A stretch of DNA of 64,000 bases from Leisingera methylohalidivorans DSM 14336 (GCF_000511355.1 NC_023135.1:1948371-2012370); one strand, 5' to 3'; positions 40,043 through 49,182 are shown, counted from the first letter of the stretch. Numbers and translations are program-made. The notes: generated by a model not told the origin, from the sequence alone.

Positions 40043-42277
40043 TCAATGCACGAGCAGATGCGCCTCGTGTTTCCGCAGGGACCGGCGTGCCGCGGAATAG
40101 GCGGCCCGGCCCTTCTCCGACTTAAGATCCGGAAACAGCTCGAACAGTTCGTTGCGCTGTGCGTTGTCCAGCCCGCGCAAGGACTGGTCGCCCGGCTGAA
40201 AGCTCTCGGTCCAGGCGCCATCGGACAGCACCACCTCGTGCTGATCGAACATAAAGTGGATATAGGTCACCTCGGTGGTTTCCACCGCATCGACGCCCGC
40301 CAGCCCGGTCAGATGCTTGGCAGCCACCAGAACCTCACGGTCTTCAAAATACAGCGCCGTCTTGTCGTTGGCGACCAGCACCCGGTGATTGGGGCTGACC
40401 ATCATATCGCGCTCCGGCAGGCCATTGCCCAAGGCGCCCTGGCGGATCAGAACCGGCTGCAAATGCGCAGCACTGTCCAGCTCCTGGCCCTGCAGCGTGC
40501 GGGTGCCGATCCAGCGGATTTCCTGAATGCCGTTGTCGCGGGTGATCACCCGGTCGCCAGCCTGCAGGTCTTCGACCCGGCGTTCCCCCAGCGGGGTCGC
40601 GATCAGCGTGCCGGGCGTGAAGCAGGGAATGATCTGCTCGATCTCGCCAAAGGTCATGGAACCGGTCACAGCCCCGTCGCCATCGAGGAAATTGACGGTG
40701 CCCGAGATGCTGTTGCCATCCGCGTCGACGGTGACGCCCGCAAGCTCAAACGGGCCGCTGCCGGAGAGGTCCAGCGTGTCGAAATCATCGCCGCCTGAGC
40801 CGCCATCAACCACGTCGCCGGCATCGCCGCCCAGGAAGGTATCGCGCCCGGCGCCGCCCGACAGGGTATCGGCGCCCTGGCCGCCGGTGATCAGGTCGTT
40901 GCCTGCGCCGCCGCGGACAATGTCGTCGTCGATACCGGCGTCAATGGTGTCATGGCCCGATCCGCCGTAAATGTCGTCGTCGTCGTCCTGGCCAAAGATC
41001 AGATCATTGCCCGAACCGCCGTATATCGTGTCCATACCGTTGGTCGGGTCCGGATCCGCGGGGCGGCCGTCGCTGCCGTCGTCAGTGATGTTCAGACCAT
41101 CCGGGAACGCCGGGTTCAGCCCGCCATAAATGGTGTCGCTGCCGCCGCCGCCCAGCAGGCTGTCGGAGCCTTCGCCGCCGGTCAGAATGTCTGCATTGGA
41201 GCCGCCATCGATGGTGTCATCGTCGATGCCGCCGTCAATCACGTCCATGCCCGAACCGCCGTAGATCAGGTCCGCGTCATCGCCGGTGGATATGGTGTCA
41301 TTGCCGGCACCGCCCAGAACGGTATCCCGGTCGTCATAGGGGTCGGCGTCCGCAGGAATGAAGGGAATGTCGGGGTCGGTGCCGGTGTAGCCCGGAAAGC
41401 CGCGGTCCGGCAGCGGATGACCGCTGTCCTTGGAGGTGTCGATCAGATCATCGCCATCCCCGCCATCGACCGAGTCGGAACCGTCGCCACCGTCGATGGT
41501 GTCGTCGCCGCGGCCGCCGAAAATGGTGTCGTCGCCCTCGCCGCCGGTCAGGCTGTCGTCGCCCGGCACAACCGGATCCTGCGGATCGGAGGAATAGTCG
41601 AAATGCGCAGTGTCGAGTGTCGTGCCGGAAATTCCGAGGTCAACGATCAGCTTGACGTCGTTGAAATCCTTGTCGCCGAGGTCGCGGGTATCTTCAAAAC
41701 CCAGCTGGACGGAACCGTCCGGGAATTCATAGATCCCCTTGGTGTGATCCAGACCGTCAGGGTTCAGGCCCGCATTAGCGCCATAGCCGGAAGAGTAATA
41801 TGTGCCATGCGGGCTGACGATGCCGACGCCGACAACCGCGCCTGCGGGCGCATCATAAAAATAGGACTCGCCGACATCCGCACTGGCATTCTGCGACAGC
41901 ATCACGACATTGCTGATCTCGCCGGTTGACGGATCGATGGTGTAGGCAAAGACCTTGTTCTGGAACGCCGCACTGGTCGAGGAAATGGTGATCTTGACCG
42001 GTTCATTGGCGCCGGAGACGCCGTCGCCCAGGATCAGGTCATCGCCGCTGCCGCCATCGACAGTATCATCGCCGGAGCCGGCATAGATGCTGTCATTGCC
42101 GCTGCCTGCGATGATGACATCATCATCCGGCCCCGCTGCCGGGTCGGTGGCATCGGCGTTATCAACCATATCGCCTTCCGGATCGCCGGTGTAGGCCGCA
42201 TTGATCAGGTCATCCCCCGAGGTTCCCTCGACAATTCCGTTCAAGGCCGCATTCGGCATATCGGTACTCTTCGCCAT
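40043..42277 (-). CDS. RTX-repeat protein with C-terminal Hint domain
   Basis: A 744-aa acidic protein with no N-terminal signal peptide. Calcium-binding nonapeptides of the GGxGxDx(L/I/F)x type occur in two blocks (about 50-80 and 245-520), for example GGEGDDTIFGGRGDDTIDGG. A Hint domain starts about residue 554 (CFTPGTLIATPLG..VEDLQAGD) and includes VSPNHRVL; about 60 residues of charged helix follow. RTX proteins are usually exported by type I secretion. Hint domains act as self-cleaving or anchoring modules. The ATG at 42277 has GGAGAG upstream. No type I secretion genes are adjacent. Confidence 0.88.
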   Translation of the reverse strand: MAKSTDMPNAALNGIVEGTSGDDLINAAYTGDPEGDMVDNADATDPAAGPDDDVIIAGSGNDSIYAGSGDDTVDGGSGDDLILGDGVSGANEPVKITISSTSAAFQNKVFAYTIDPSTGEISNVVMLSQNASADVGESYFYDAPAGAVVGVGIVSPHGTYYSSGYGANAGLNPDGLDHTKGIYEFPDGSVQLGFEDTRDLGDKDFNDVKLIVDLGISGTTLDTAHFDYSSDPQDPVVPGDDSLTGGEGDDTIFGGRGDDTIDGGDGSDSVDGGDGDDLIDTSKDSGHPLPDRGFPGYTGTDPDIPFIPADADPYDDRDTVLGGAGNDTISTGDDADLIYGGSGMDVIDGGIDDDTIDGGSNADILTGGEGSDSLLGGGGSDTIYGGLNPAFPDGLNITDDGSDGRPADPDPTNGMDTIYGGSGNDLIFGQDDDDDIYGGSGHDTIDAGIDDDIVRGGAGNDLITGGQGADTLSGGAGRDTFLGGDAGDVVDGGSGGDDFDTLDLSGSGPFELAGVTVDADGNSISGTVNFLDGDGAVTGSMTFGEIEQIIPCFTPGTLIATPLGERRVEDLQAGDRVITRDNGIQEIRWIGTRTLQGQELDSAAHLQPVLIRQGALGNGLPERDMMVSPNHRVLVANDKTALYFEDREVLVAAKHLTGLAGVDAVETTEVTYIHFMFDQHEVVLSDGAWTESFQPGDQSLRGLDNAQRNELFELFPDLKSEKGRAAYSAARRSLRKHEAHLLVH

Positions 42278-42386
42278 CACTCTCTCCTCACCGGTCTTGC
42301 CCCAAGACCATCGTTCGGGCCTGCCGGACAGCCGCACAGCCATGCGGAACACCGCAGTCAAAACACCAGCCCAAGCGGAGAGAGGT

Positions 42387-42431
42387 CCAGAACGCGCAAA
42401 CGTTCTGGAGTGCACGCCGGAACAGCGTGCA
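42387..42431 (-). promoter_or_regulatory. Two consecutive hairpins in the RTX-Hint leader
   Basis: A perfect 8-bp stem CCAGAACG / CGTTCTGG (42387-42408) is followed by a perfect 7-bp stem TGCACGC / GCGTGCA (42411-42431). They lie 110-154 bp upstream of the gene start and would be in its 5' leader if transcription begins further upstream. Confidence 0.5.
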
Positions 42432-42491
42432 GCCGATAAGCAGAAGCTCTCAGATCAGTGGTGTGCAGACATCATCAGCACAGGGACTTAA

Positions 42492-42504
42492 GCTAAATTT
42501 TAGC
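42492..42504. promoter_or_regulatory. AT-rich palindrome upstream of RTX-Hint
   Basis: GCTAAATTTTAGC is a perfect 6+1+6 palindrome, 215 bp upstream of the RTX start. It overlaps a TTAA-N7-TTTA element (42488-42502) that is one mismatch from a CtrA box. Operator function is inferred. Confidence 0.35.
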
Positions 42505-43103
42505 AATCCGCCACAATCCAGCAGCTCGCAGAACTCGCCCCCCCAAAGGGCTAAAACATGCATACGTTAGCTACCTCCGGTCACAAAGCCAAAAAATTGC
42601 CTAAAATTCCCCCCATTGGACGCGTCGGGCCAATTGAGGCTGTGCAACCGATGCTGGACCACACTGATTGTTTCTGAAACCGGTGACAATCCGGCGCCTA
42701 AATTTGCATTTCCGCCACAAATTTCCCGCATTCGTTGCTTGACGGCGTGACCTTGTTGCCAAAACGGAAACAAGGGCAAAATGTGGCGATACCGCCGGCT
42801 TTCAGCTCCATCCGCTAGCAGCCCCAAGGAAAATAGCGTGGATTTGATTTCAATCCTCGCCGTTTCCAATGTTTGTTTCCCAGCGCGGCAGCAATGTCAG
42901 AGCGTTCTTTCGAATCAAACGGCCGATGCGGAGGGTCAGCGCCGCCGCGGAGAAAGTAAATAACGCTAAAGATTTTAGTCAATCCACCGGCAAGCGTCCG
43001 CTGACCGGCCTGCTGTTGACACGGCGGCATCCGCCGCAGCGTGTTTTCGACGCCCTGTCAGGGCAGCCCTGCAGAAAGGGATTGAAGTCAACAATGTGGG
43101 TTA

Positions 43104-43193
43104 TGGCGGAGAGACAGGGATTCGAACCCTGGAGACGGTTTCCCGCCTACACACTTTCCAGGCGTGCGCCTTCGACCACTCGGCCACCTCTCC
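43104..43193 (-). tRNA. tRNA-Ser (anticodon GGA)
   Basis: A 90-nt class II tRNA on the minus strand. The acceptor stem GGAGAGG / TCTCTCC pairs. A D arm (GGCCGAGTGGTCGAAGGC) is present. The anticodon loop CTGGAAA reads GGA on a CACGC/GTGTG stem, a long variable arm follows, then T arm CAGGG-TTCGAAT-CCCTG. The discriminator is G and CCA is encoded. It decodes UCC and UCU serine codons. Confidence 0.96.
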
Positions 43194-43272
43194 GTGAGGG
43201 GGCTTTTGAAGGATAGCAGGGGGAAATGCAAGGCCCGAAATGGGAAAAATGCACCCCGGCCCGCATTCTTTT

Positions 43273-43998
43273 TCAGGACTCCAGATGCAGATAGACGCGG
43301 CGGTTCTGCTTGCCCTTTTTCTCCACCTTGCCAAGGCGGATTCTGCCGATTTCACCGGTGCGTTTCACATGGGTGCCGCCGCAAGGCTGCAGATCGATCT
43401 GCGTGCCCCCGGAGCCAATGCGGACAAGGCGCACCTGCCCTGCCCCGCGCGGCGGCGAGACGGACATGGTTTTCACCAGCTGCGGATTCGCTTCCAGTTC
43501 CGCGTCGGTGATCCAATCCTCGGTCACCTCCAGATCGCGGTCGATCAGGGCCTGCAACCGGTCCTGCAGCGCCTGCTTGTCCTGCGGCGCCTCAGGCATA
43601 TTGAAATCCAGCCGGCCCTTATCCGCGCTGATTGAGCCGCCGGTCACCTTCAGCGGGATCACCACTGACAATAGATGCAGCGCCGTATGTATCCGCATGT
43701 AGCCGTAGCGGCGGTCCCAATCGAGCACCTGAGTAACTTTGGCCCCTTCGGCCGGCAGCGTCCCGCCCTCCTGCGGCACCAGAACCACCGCACCGTCTTC
43801 GCCTTTGACGGTTGTGGCGATTGTGCATTGGCCATCGCCCCACAAGAGCTGGCCGCTGTCGCCCGGCTGGCCGCCTCCGGTGGCGTAGAACAGGGTGCGG
43901 TCCAGGATCAGCCCGCCCTGTTCCGTATGGCCCAGCACCGTTGCTTCGCTCATCCGGGCATAGGCGTCCTTGCGGAACAGCAGGTCACTTTTCGGCAT
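43273..43998 (-). CDS. Alanyl-tRNA editing protein AlaX
   Basis: A 241-aa stand-alone editing domain that deacylates mischarged Ser- or Gly-tRNA(Ala). Zinc motifs are HTALHLL (about 108-114) and CGGTHV near the C-terminus, with the family segments FYATGGGQPGDSG and GKVEKKGKQNRRV. The ATG at 43998 has GGAG six bases upstream and overlaps the MscS gene end by 14 bases. It sits 80 bp from a tRNA-Ser gene, a coincidence worth noting given its role against Ser mischarging. Confidence 0.9.
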   Translation of the reverse strand: MPKSDLLFRKDAYARMSEATVLGHTEQGGLILDRTLFYATGGGQPGDSGQLLWGDGQCTIATTVKGEDGAVVLVPQEGGTLPAEGAKVTQVLDWDRRYGYMRIHTALHLLSVVIPLKVTGGSISADKGRLDFNMPEAPQDKQALQDRLQALIDRDLEVTEDWITDAELEANPQLVKTMSVSPPRGAGQVRLVRIGSGGTQIDLQPCGGTHVKRTGEIGRIRLGKVEKKGKQNRRVYLHLES

Positions 43999-46459
43999 CC
44001 GTTTCTCCATCGGCATCTTGATCGGGAATTTGCTGCAAATCATCCAGGTCAGGCTTCGGCGGCGGCGCCGATGAGGCCGCAGCCGGGGCTTCGGCGAAGG
44101 CGGTGCCGGCCGAAGCGGGCGTTGCGGCCTGTGCCAATGCCTCCGGGTTACGGATCCAGATGTCGCGTTGCATGAAGGGGATCTCGATCCCTTCTTCGTC
44201 AAACCGTTTGGCGATTTCATAGTTCATGTCGGATTTCACCGACAGAACCCAGTTCACGTCCCGCAGGATGGCGCGGATCTCGAAATCGAGACTGTCGGCG
44301 CCAAACCCCTGGAACACCACCGAAGGCGCCGGGTTCAGCAGCACCATCGGGTGGCCCTTGGCAACCTCTTTCAGGATCGCCTCGACCTTGCGCGGATCGG
44401 TGCCATAGGCCACGCCCACCGGCACGATCACCCGGCCCACGGTGTTGCCGCGGGTATAGTTGGTGACGGTGCCGGAGATCAGGTCCGAGTTCGGCACGAT
44501 CACATCGGTGCGGTCGAAGGTCTCAATCCGGGTGGAACGCACCGAAATGTCGCGCACATAGCCCATCAGCCCGCCGACCTCGATCCAGTCGCCCTTGGAG
44601 ATCGGCCGTTCGATCAGCAGGATGATACCGGAGACGAAGTTGGAGACGATGGTCTGCAGGCCGAAGCCGATGCCGACGGACAGCGCACCGGCGACAATCG
44701 CCAGCGACGACAGGTCCAGCCCGGCCATCGAGATCGCCACCACCGCGGCCAGGAATATCCCGACATAGCCGAGGCCCGAGGTGATCGCGTTCTGGCCGCC
44801 GGGGTCGATCTTGGTCTTGGGCAGCAGCGTGTTGCGCAGGCTCCCCTGCAGAACCCGGGTCAATGCGTAACCGGTGGCAAAGACCACCGCAAAGGTCAGG
44901 AAGGCGGTGGGCGAAATCCGGGTTTCGCCGAACTGGAAGCCTTTGAGGAACTGCGACCACAGCTCTGTCAGGTCAGCGATCCGCGCGCCCCAGATCAGCG
45001 CCAGCGGCGGCAGCGCCAGCAGAGCCAGCATAAAGCCGATCAGCACCGAGAACAGCGACTCGCGCGCCTCGCTACCCTTGCCCGACAGCCAGCCGTAGAC
45101 ATCGCCGCAGAAGCGGTGCAGCACCAGAAGCGCCGCCAGCAGCGCCAGCGTGGTTGCAGCCGGGTAGACCAGTGCTTCGGCGGCGTTCACATAGCCAAGC
45201 ACCGCCAGCAGCGGCGAGATGAAGCCGAGCAGGTAGATGGCGCGGCGCGCGATTGAGAACACATGCCCGGCCCCGGCCGCGATGGCGCCGTCCTCGGCTT
45301 CCTCGTCCTGGGCGCTTTGCTGCCTGCGCCGCTTGGCACCGATGCGGTGCAGCCGCAGCAGCACCAGCGCAGCGGCCAGGATCAGCGGGAAGCTGAGCAC
45401 CGCATGGGCGGGTTCAGAGATGTTCTCGAATTCGCCAAGCTTGGTCAGCGCGTCCTGCAGCACCAGCAGCACGGCCAGCACATCGACCATCAGCCGGGTA
45501 ATGTTGCGGCGCCCCTCCTGGACCGGGATCAGGTCATTGTCGATCTTGCTGGCAAACAGCTGGTTGCCGAGCCAATGGAAGGAGAGGATCAGGAACGCCC
45601 AGCCCGGCACGAAATCGAGCAGAAAGGAGCCGCGCGAGCCGGTGAGGCCTGCCAGGTTCACCGCCGCCACCGCAAAGATGATCCCGAGCAGCGGCAGCCC
45701 GACCTGCAACAGCGACACGATGAAGCCCCAAACGCCGCGGCCGCTGCTGCCGAACTGGCGCAGGTAGTCACCCGCCGAATGCGCCCAGGGGCGGCCGCGG
45801 AAAATCAGCAGCCCGGAAAACAGCAGCAGAATGAGGATCGCGGGCAGGTTCCTGCGGACCCGTTCAAAGGTGGTGGCACTGGCCACCTGTGCCAGGGTTT
45901 CATTCCACAGCGCTTGCCCGGCCCGCTTCAGCGCGCGCGCCGCAGGCCCCCAATGCTCGGGGTTGAGCGGCGACGGGCCGCGTTCGAGCAGCGTCTCGGT
46001 GCGGCGTTCGCGGATGATCTTGTCAATCTCACCGATCAGCCCGTCGGCCCGGCTGTAGGCCACAAGCGACACCGTGCGCGGCACCTGGAGCTGATCCAGC
46101 TCGGTGTTCAGCGCCTCACGCAGGGCGGCGATGTCCTCGGGTTCGGTTTCACCTTCGCCAGGGGCCGCACCGAGCGCGTCAAGCTGGCCCTGCAGGGTCT
46201 CAACCCGGTCGCTGTTGCCATCCCGCTGCGCCAGGAAACTTTGGCGGTAATCGGTCAGCTTCTTGCGCAGCTGCTCCAGCGCAGCGCTGGAGGCGCGCCT
46301 GGCGTCGATCACCTGCTCGGCGCGTTCAGCGGTCTTGAGCCAGTCCTGGTAATAGGCGCGGGATTCAGCTGTCAGCTGAGCCAGCGCAGGCAAGGCGAGG
46401 CCGGCCGCGAAGACCAGCCCCAGCAAAGCAACCCGCAAAGCGGTTATGATAGGTGTCAT
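43985..46459 (-). CDS. Large MscS-family mechanosensitive channel (DUF3772)
   Basis: An 824-aa protein. A signal peptide (to ALPALAQ, about residue 28) is followed by a periplasmic coiled-coil DUF3772 region (30-170), then about 10 membrane helices. The MscS pore and beta domain lie around 560-720 (GIGFGLQTIVSNFVSG, ERPISKGDWIEVGGLMG, ETFDRTDVIVPNSDL). The tail is Ala/Pro-rich and acidic. It relieves osmotic downshock. The start overlaps the cysK stop by four bases (ATGA). Confidence 0.92.
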   Translation of the reverse strand: MTPIITALRVALLGLVFAAGLALPALAQLTAESRAYYQDWLKTAERAEQVIDARRASSAALEQLRKKLTDYRQSFLAQRDGNSDRVETLQGQLDALGAAPGEGETEPEDIAALREALNTELDQLQVPRTVSLVAYSRADGLIGEIDKIIRERRTETLLERGPSPLNPEHWGPAARALKRAGQALWNETLAQVASATTFERVRRNLPAILILLLFSGLLIFRGRPWAHSAGDYLRQFGSSGRGVWGFIVSLLQVGLPLLGIIFAVAAVNLAGLTGSRGSFLLDFVPGWAFLILSFHWLGNQLFASKIDNDLIPVQEGRRNITRLMVDVLAVLLVLQDALTKLGEFENISEPAHAVLSFPLILAAALVLLRLHRIGAKRRRQQSAQDEEAEDGAIAAGAGHVFSIARRAIYLLGFISPLLAVLGYVNAAEALVYPAATTLALLAALLVLHRFCGDVYGWLSGKGSEARESLFSVLIGFMLALLALPPLALIWGARIADLTELWSQFLKGFQFGETRISPTAFLTFAVVFATGYALTRVLQGSLRNTLLPKTKIDPGGQNAITSGLGYVGIFLAAVVAISMAGLDLSSLAIVAGALSVGIGFGLQTIVSNFVSGIILLIERPISKGDWIEVGGLMGYVRDISVRSTRIETFDRTDVIVPNSDLISGTVTNYTRGNTVGRVIVPVGVAYGTDPRKVEAILKEVAKGHPMVLLNPAPSVVFQGFGADSLDFEIRAILRDVNWVLSVKSDMNYEIAKRFDEEGIEIPFMQRDIWIRNPEALAQAATPASAGTAFAEAPAAASSAPPPKPDLDDLQQIPDQDADGETDAEK

Positions 46460-47490
46460 ACGTCCTCAAATACGCCTGGAATCGACGCGGGCGTATGCGT
46501 CATCCACTCTGGCACCGGCAGGTTCTTCTCCCGCAGGAAATCCGGATTGAACAGCTTGGACTGGTAGCGGGTGCCATAGTCGCACAAAACGGTGACAATG
46601 GTGTTGCCCGGCCCCATGTCCTTGGCCATACGCACAGCCCCGGCGATGTTGATGCCGGAGGAGCCGCCCAGTACCAGGCCTTCCTCGTGCAGCAGATCAA
46701 AGACATAAGGCACCGCCTCAGCATCCGGAACCTGGTAGCTGAAGTCAGGCGTGAAGCCTTCCAGGTTCTTGGTGATCCGGCCCTGGCCGATGCCTTCGGT
46801 GATGGAGCTGCCCTCGGAGGCCAGCTCACCGGTGGTGTAAAAGGAGTACAGCGCAGCCCCCAGCGGATCGGCCAGAGCGACTTTGACGCCCTTGGGCTGC
46901 AGCGCTTCCGCCACCCCGGCCAGGGTGCCGCCGGAGCCGACCGCGCAGACAAAGCCATCAACCTTGCCGCCGGTCTGTTCCCAGATTTCCGGGCCGGTGG
47001 TTTCCACATGGGCCTGGCGGTTCGCCACATTGTCGAACTGGTTGGCCCAGATGGCGCCGTTCGGTTCCGTCTTGGCCAGCTTTTCCGCCAGGCGCTGGGA
47101 ATAGCGGACATAGTTGTTGGGGTTGCGGTAAGGGGCCGCAGGCACCTGGACCAGCTGGGCGCCGGCCAGGCGCAGCATATCTTTCTTCTCTTCCGACTGG
47201 GTTTCCGGGATCACAATCACCGTCTTGAAACCCATTGAAGCCCCCACCAGCGCCAGGCCGATACCGGTATTGCCGGCAGTGCCTTCAACAATGGTGCCGC
47301 CAGGCTTCAGCTCGCCGCGGGCAATCGCATCCTTGATGATATAGAGCGCGGCACGGTCCTTGACCGACTGGCCCGGATTCATGAATTCCGCCTTGCCCAG
47401 GATCTCGCAGCCGGTCTCTTCGCTGACGCGGTTCAGGCGGATAAGAGGTGTGTGGCCGATGGCATCAGCCAGATCGCGTGCAATGCGCAT
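46456..47490 (-). CDS. cysK: Cysteine synthase A (CysK), tellurite-locus type
   Basis: A 344-aa PLP enzyme that makes cysteine from O-acetylserine and sulfide. The PLP lysine is Lys44 in NPGQSVKDRAA. The substrate loop EGTAGNTGIGLA and the phosphate-binding GSGGTLAG are present. In Rhodobacter sphaeroides cysK lies with trgAB and contributes to high-level tellurite resistance; the same cluster is seen here. It is followed, with a four-base overlap, by the MscS gene. Confidence 0.93.
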   Translation of the reverse strand: MRIARDLADAIGHTPLIRLNRVSEETGCEILGKAEFMNPGQSVKDRAALYIIKDAIARGELKPGGTIVEGTAGNTGIGLALVGASMGFKTVIVIPETQSEEKKDMLRLAGAQLVQVPAAPYRNPNNYVRYSQRLAEKLAKTEPNGAIWANQFDNVANRQAHVETTGPEIWEQTGGKVDGFVCAVGSGGTLAGVAEALQPKGVKVALADPLGAALYSFYTTGELASEGSSITEGIGQGRITKNLEGFTPDFSYQVPDAEAVPYVFDLLHEEGLVLGGSSGINIAGAVRMAKDMGPGNTIVTVLCDYGTRYQSKLFNPDFLREKNLPVPEWMTHTPASIPGVFEDV

Positions 47491-47557
47491 GGTATCCCTT
47501 TCGATCGTTCCCCCAAGGTGTAACTAAGCGCCCCGGCGTTCACAAGGCGCGAAGCGT

Positions 47558-48682
47558 TCAGGACGGTGCGTTCCGCAGCCGCTCACGGTGGCGTGACAGC
47601 CACAGCGCAGCAGTAACCAGCGGCATGTCCTGATAGACCTGCGCATCCACCCCCTGCATCAGTTCGTCATAACTGAGGATCCGGCTGCGGATATCCTCGC
47701 CCTCACCGGCGACACCGCCGCCGCCATTGATGTCAGAAAGGTCTGATATACCAATGAAAACATGGATGAATTCCGCCAGAGCGCCGCTGGAGGGATAGAC
47801 CTGCGCCACCGGTTCAAGCCGCTGGACTGTGACGCCTGCCTCCTCCTGCGCTTCGCGGATCGCGGTTTCCCCGGGCGACTCGCCAGGGTCGATCACACCC
47901 GCGACCGGCTCCCACATCCAGGGGTGCGCTTCGCCCATGATGAAGGGCGGTGCGCGGAATTGCTCCACCAGCAGCACCTGATCGCGCAGCGGATCGTAGG
48001 GCAGCAGCACCGCCGCATGCCCGGCCATCGCGGCGGAACGCTCCATCACCGGGCTCATAGTGCCGTCGAAGCGGCGGAATTGCAGTTCCATCTCCTCCAT
48101 TGCGAAGAAGTTCAGATAGGCGCGCTTGTGGCTGTGGACGATCACGTCCTTGGCAAGGTCATGCACCCCGTCACCGGGGCGGGCCTGTGCCTCCAGCCAG
48201 GCGGCAGCACGGCGGCGGACCGAGGGGAAGCAGCGGGCCACCTCTTCGGCGGTCATCCGGCCGTGATAGGACATCACCTCTTCGGCTGCACGCAGGGACA
48301 GCGCGCCCCATTTCCGCACCCAAGCTGCCAGATCCCAGGGCTCAGCCGTTTGCCACAGGCCAGTTTCAGGAAAGTAAACCTCCGCCGGGGCGGTGCTGCC
48401 GTCCTCCAGTTGCACGGAAACCGGTTTCAGCGCATAGCCAAAGCCGCCCTCGTAAAAATTGAGCGCATCCAGATCGGCAGGCGACAGATCCTGCACCAGA
48501 ACGCCGTCAGCCGTTGCACCGTCGCGCGCCTCAATCGCCGGAAACGGCTGGCCGGCAACCTGATAGACGCCATGGCCGGACAGTTTGGCAGCCTGCGCCT
48601 TCAGCGCCGCGCCGCTGCGGCCCAGCACCAGTTCAAGCAAAGGGATATGGCGCAGCGTGCCAAAGAAAAAGAGATCAGCCAC
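47558..48682 (-). CDS. trgB: TrgB: AIG2-like/gamma-glutamylcyclotransferase domain fused to Nudix hydrolase
   Basis: A 374-aa two-domain protein. Residues 1-125 are an AIG2-like fold (FFFGTLRHIPLLELVLGR ... ALNFYEGGFGY). Residues about 195-360 are a Nudix hydrolase of the ADP-ribose pyrophosphatase type, with a complete Nudix box GVIDPGESPGETAIREAQEEAG. This architecture matches TrgB of the Rhodobacter tellurite locus. The biochemical role in resistance is not established. It is 29 bp downstream of trgA and 67 bp upstream of cysK. Confidence 0.88.
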   Translation of the reverse strand: MADLFFFGTLRHIPLLELVLGRSGAALKAQAAKLSGHGVYQVAGQPFPAIEARDGATADGVLVQDLSPADLDALNFYEGGFGYALKPVSVQLEDGSTAPAEVYFPETGLWQTAEPWDLAAWVRKWGALSLRAAEEVMSYHGRMTAEEVARCFPSVRRRAAAWLEAQARPGDGVHDLAKDVIVHSHKRAYLNFFAMEEMELQFRRFDGTMSPVMERSAAMAGHAAVLLPYDPLRDQVLLVEQFRAPPFIMGEAHPWMWEPVAGVIDPGESPGETAIREAQEEAGVTVQRLEPVAQVYPSSGALAEFIHVFIGISDLSDINGGGGVAGEGEDIRSRILSYDELMQGVDAQVYQDMPLVTAALWLSRHRERLRNAPS

Positions 48683-48711
48683 GGATTACAACCTGTTGTT
48701 AAAAAGAAGTT

Positions 48712-49152
48712 TCAGCGCCAGCGGCGGGAGGCGCTCTCGGCCGCGAGTCCAGCCAGAACCCCGCCCACAGCCAATGGCACCAGCACGGTTGGCACAGCGA
48801 TAACAAAGAAATAATCCAATGCAATCACAAAGATCTGCGACAGCGCCTCAAACGGGCCGCCATAGCGGTGGCGCATGGCCAGGCGGAACATCTCCCACGC
48901 GCCTTGGATGAGCAGCGCCCACAGCACCATGACCGCCATGCCGGTCAGGCCATTGTTGATGGCGGGCACCAGGCCCCGGCCCGCGCGTTTGCCCATGAAG
49001 ATCCAGCCGCTCAGCAGCCCCAGCGCGACATTCACATGCACGAAATAGCCGAAATCCGTACCTTCGGGCAACTGCGGCATAACCAGGAAGGACACAATAA
49101 ACGCCACCAAAGCCAGGCAAAAGGCGGCGGTCAGTCGGGCTCCGGTGGGCAT
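48712..49152 (-). CDS. trgA: TrgA family membrane protein (tellurite resistance locus)
   Basis: A 146-aa inner-membrane protein with four hydrophobic helices: AAFCLALVAFIVSFLVM, YFVHVNVALGLLSGWIFMG, GMAVMVLWALLIQG and VIAVPTVLVPLAVGGVLAG. It begins MPTGARLTAAF, as in TrgA proteins of Rhodobacterales. The order trgA-trgB-cysK reproduces the Rhodobacter sphaeroides locus. Mechanism unknown. Confidence 0.85.
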   Translation of the reverse strand: MPTGARLTAAFCLALVAFIVSFLVMPQLPEGTDFGYFVHVNVALGLLSGWIFMGKRAGRGLVPAINNGLTGMAVMVLWALLIQGAWEMFRLAMRHRYGGPFEALSQIFVIALDYFFVIAVPTVLVPLAVGGVLAGLAAESASRRWR

Positions 49153-49182
49153 GTCTGGTTACAATCCGTGCGGCCAGTTCAA

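Larger units (their letters stand above)
42278..43103. other. 826-bp non-coding stretch upstream of the RTX-Hint gene
   Basis: No convincing gene; short frames here lack ribosome sites and family features. It is AT-richer than the surroundings. On the RTX side it holds two perfect hairpins and an AT palindrome (listed separately). Near the tRNA end is a 6-bp hairpin CGGCGG/CCGCCG (about 43022-43036). It probably contains the RTX promoter and long leader, and possibly an unrecognised small RNA. Confidence 0.5.

Noticed and set aside
40760..42100. Dense repeats resembling a CRISPR or satellite array
   Set aside because: The repeats follow the 9-residue RTX codon pattern inside one reading frame; there are no uniform repeats with spacers.
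42488..42502. CtrA box before the RTX-Hint gene as a stand-alone claim
   Set aside because: TTAA-N7-TTTA has one mismatch and lies over 200 bp from the start; several such matches are expected by chance, so it is kept only as part of the palindrome entry.
42869..43216. A 115-codon plus-strand frame across the tRNA-Ser gene
   Set aside because: It runs through the tRNA gene antisense and lacks a ribosome site or recognisable domain.
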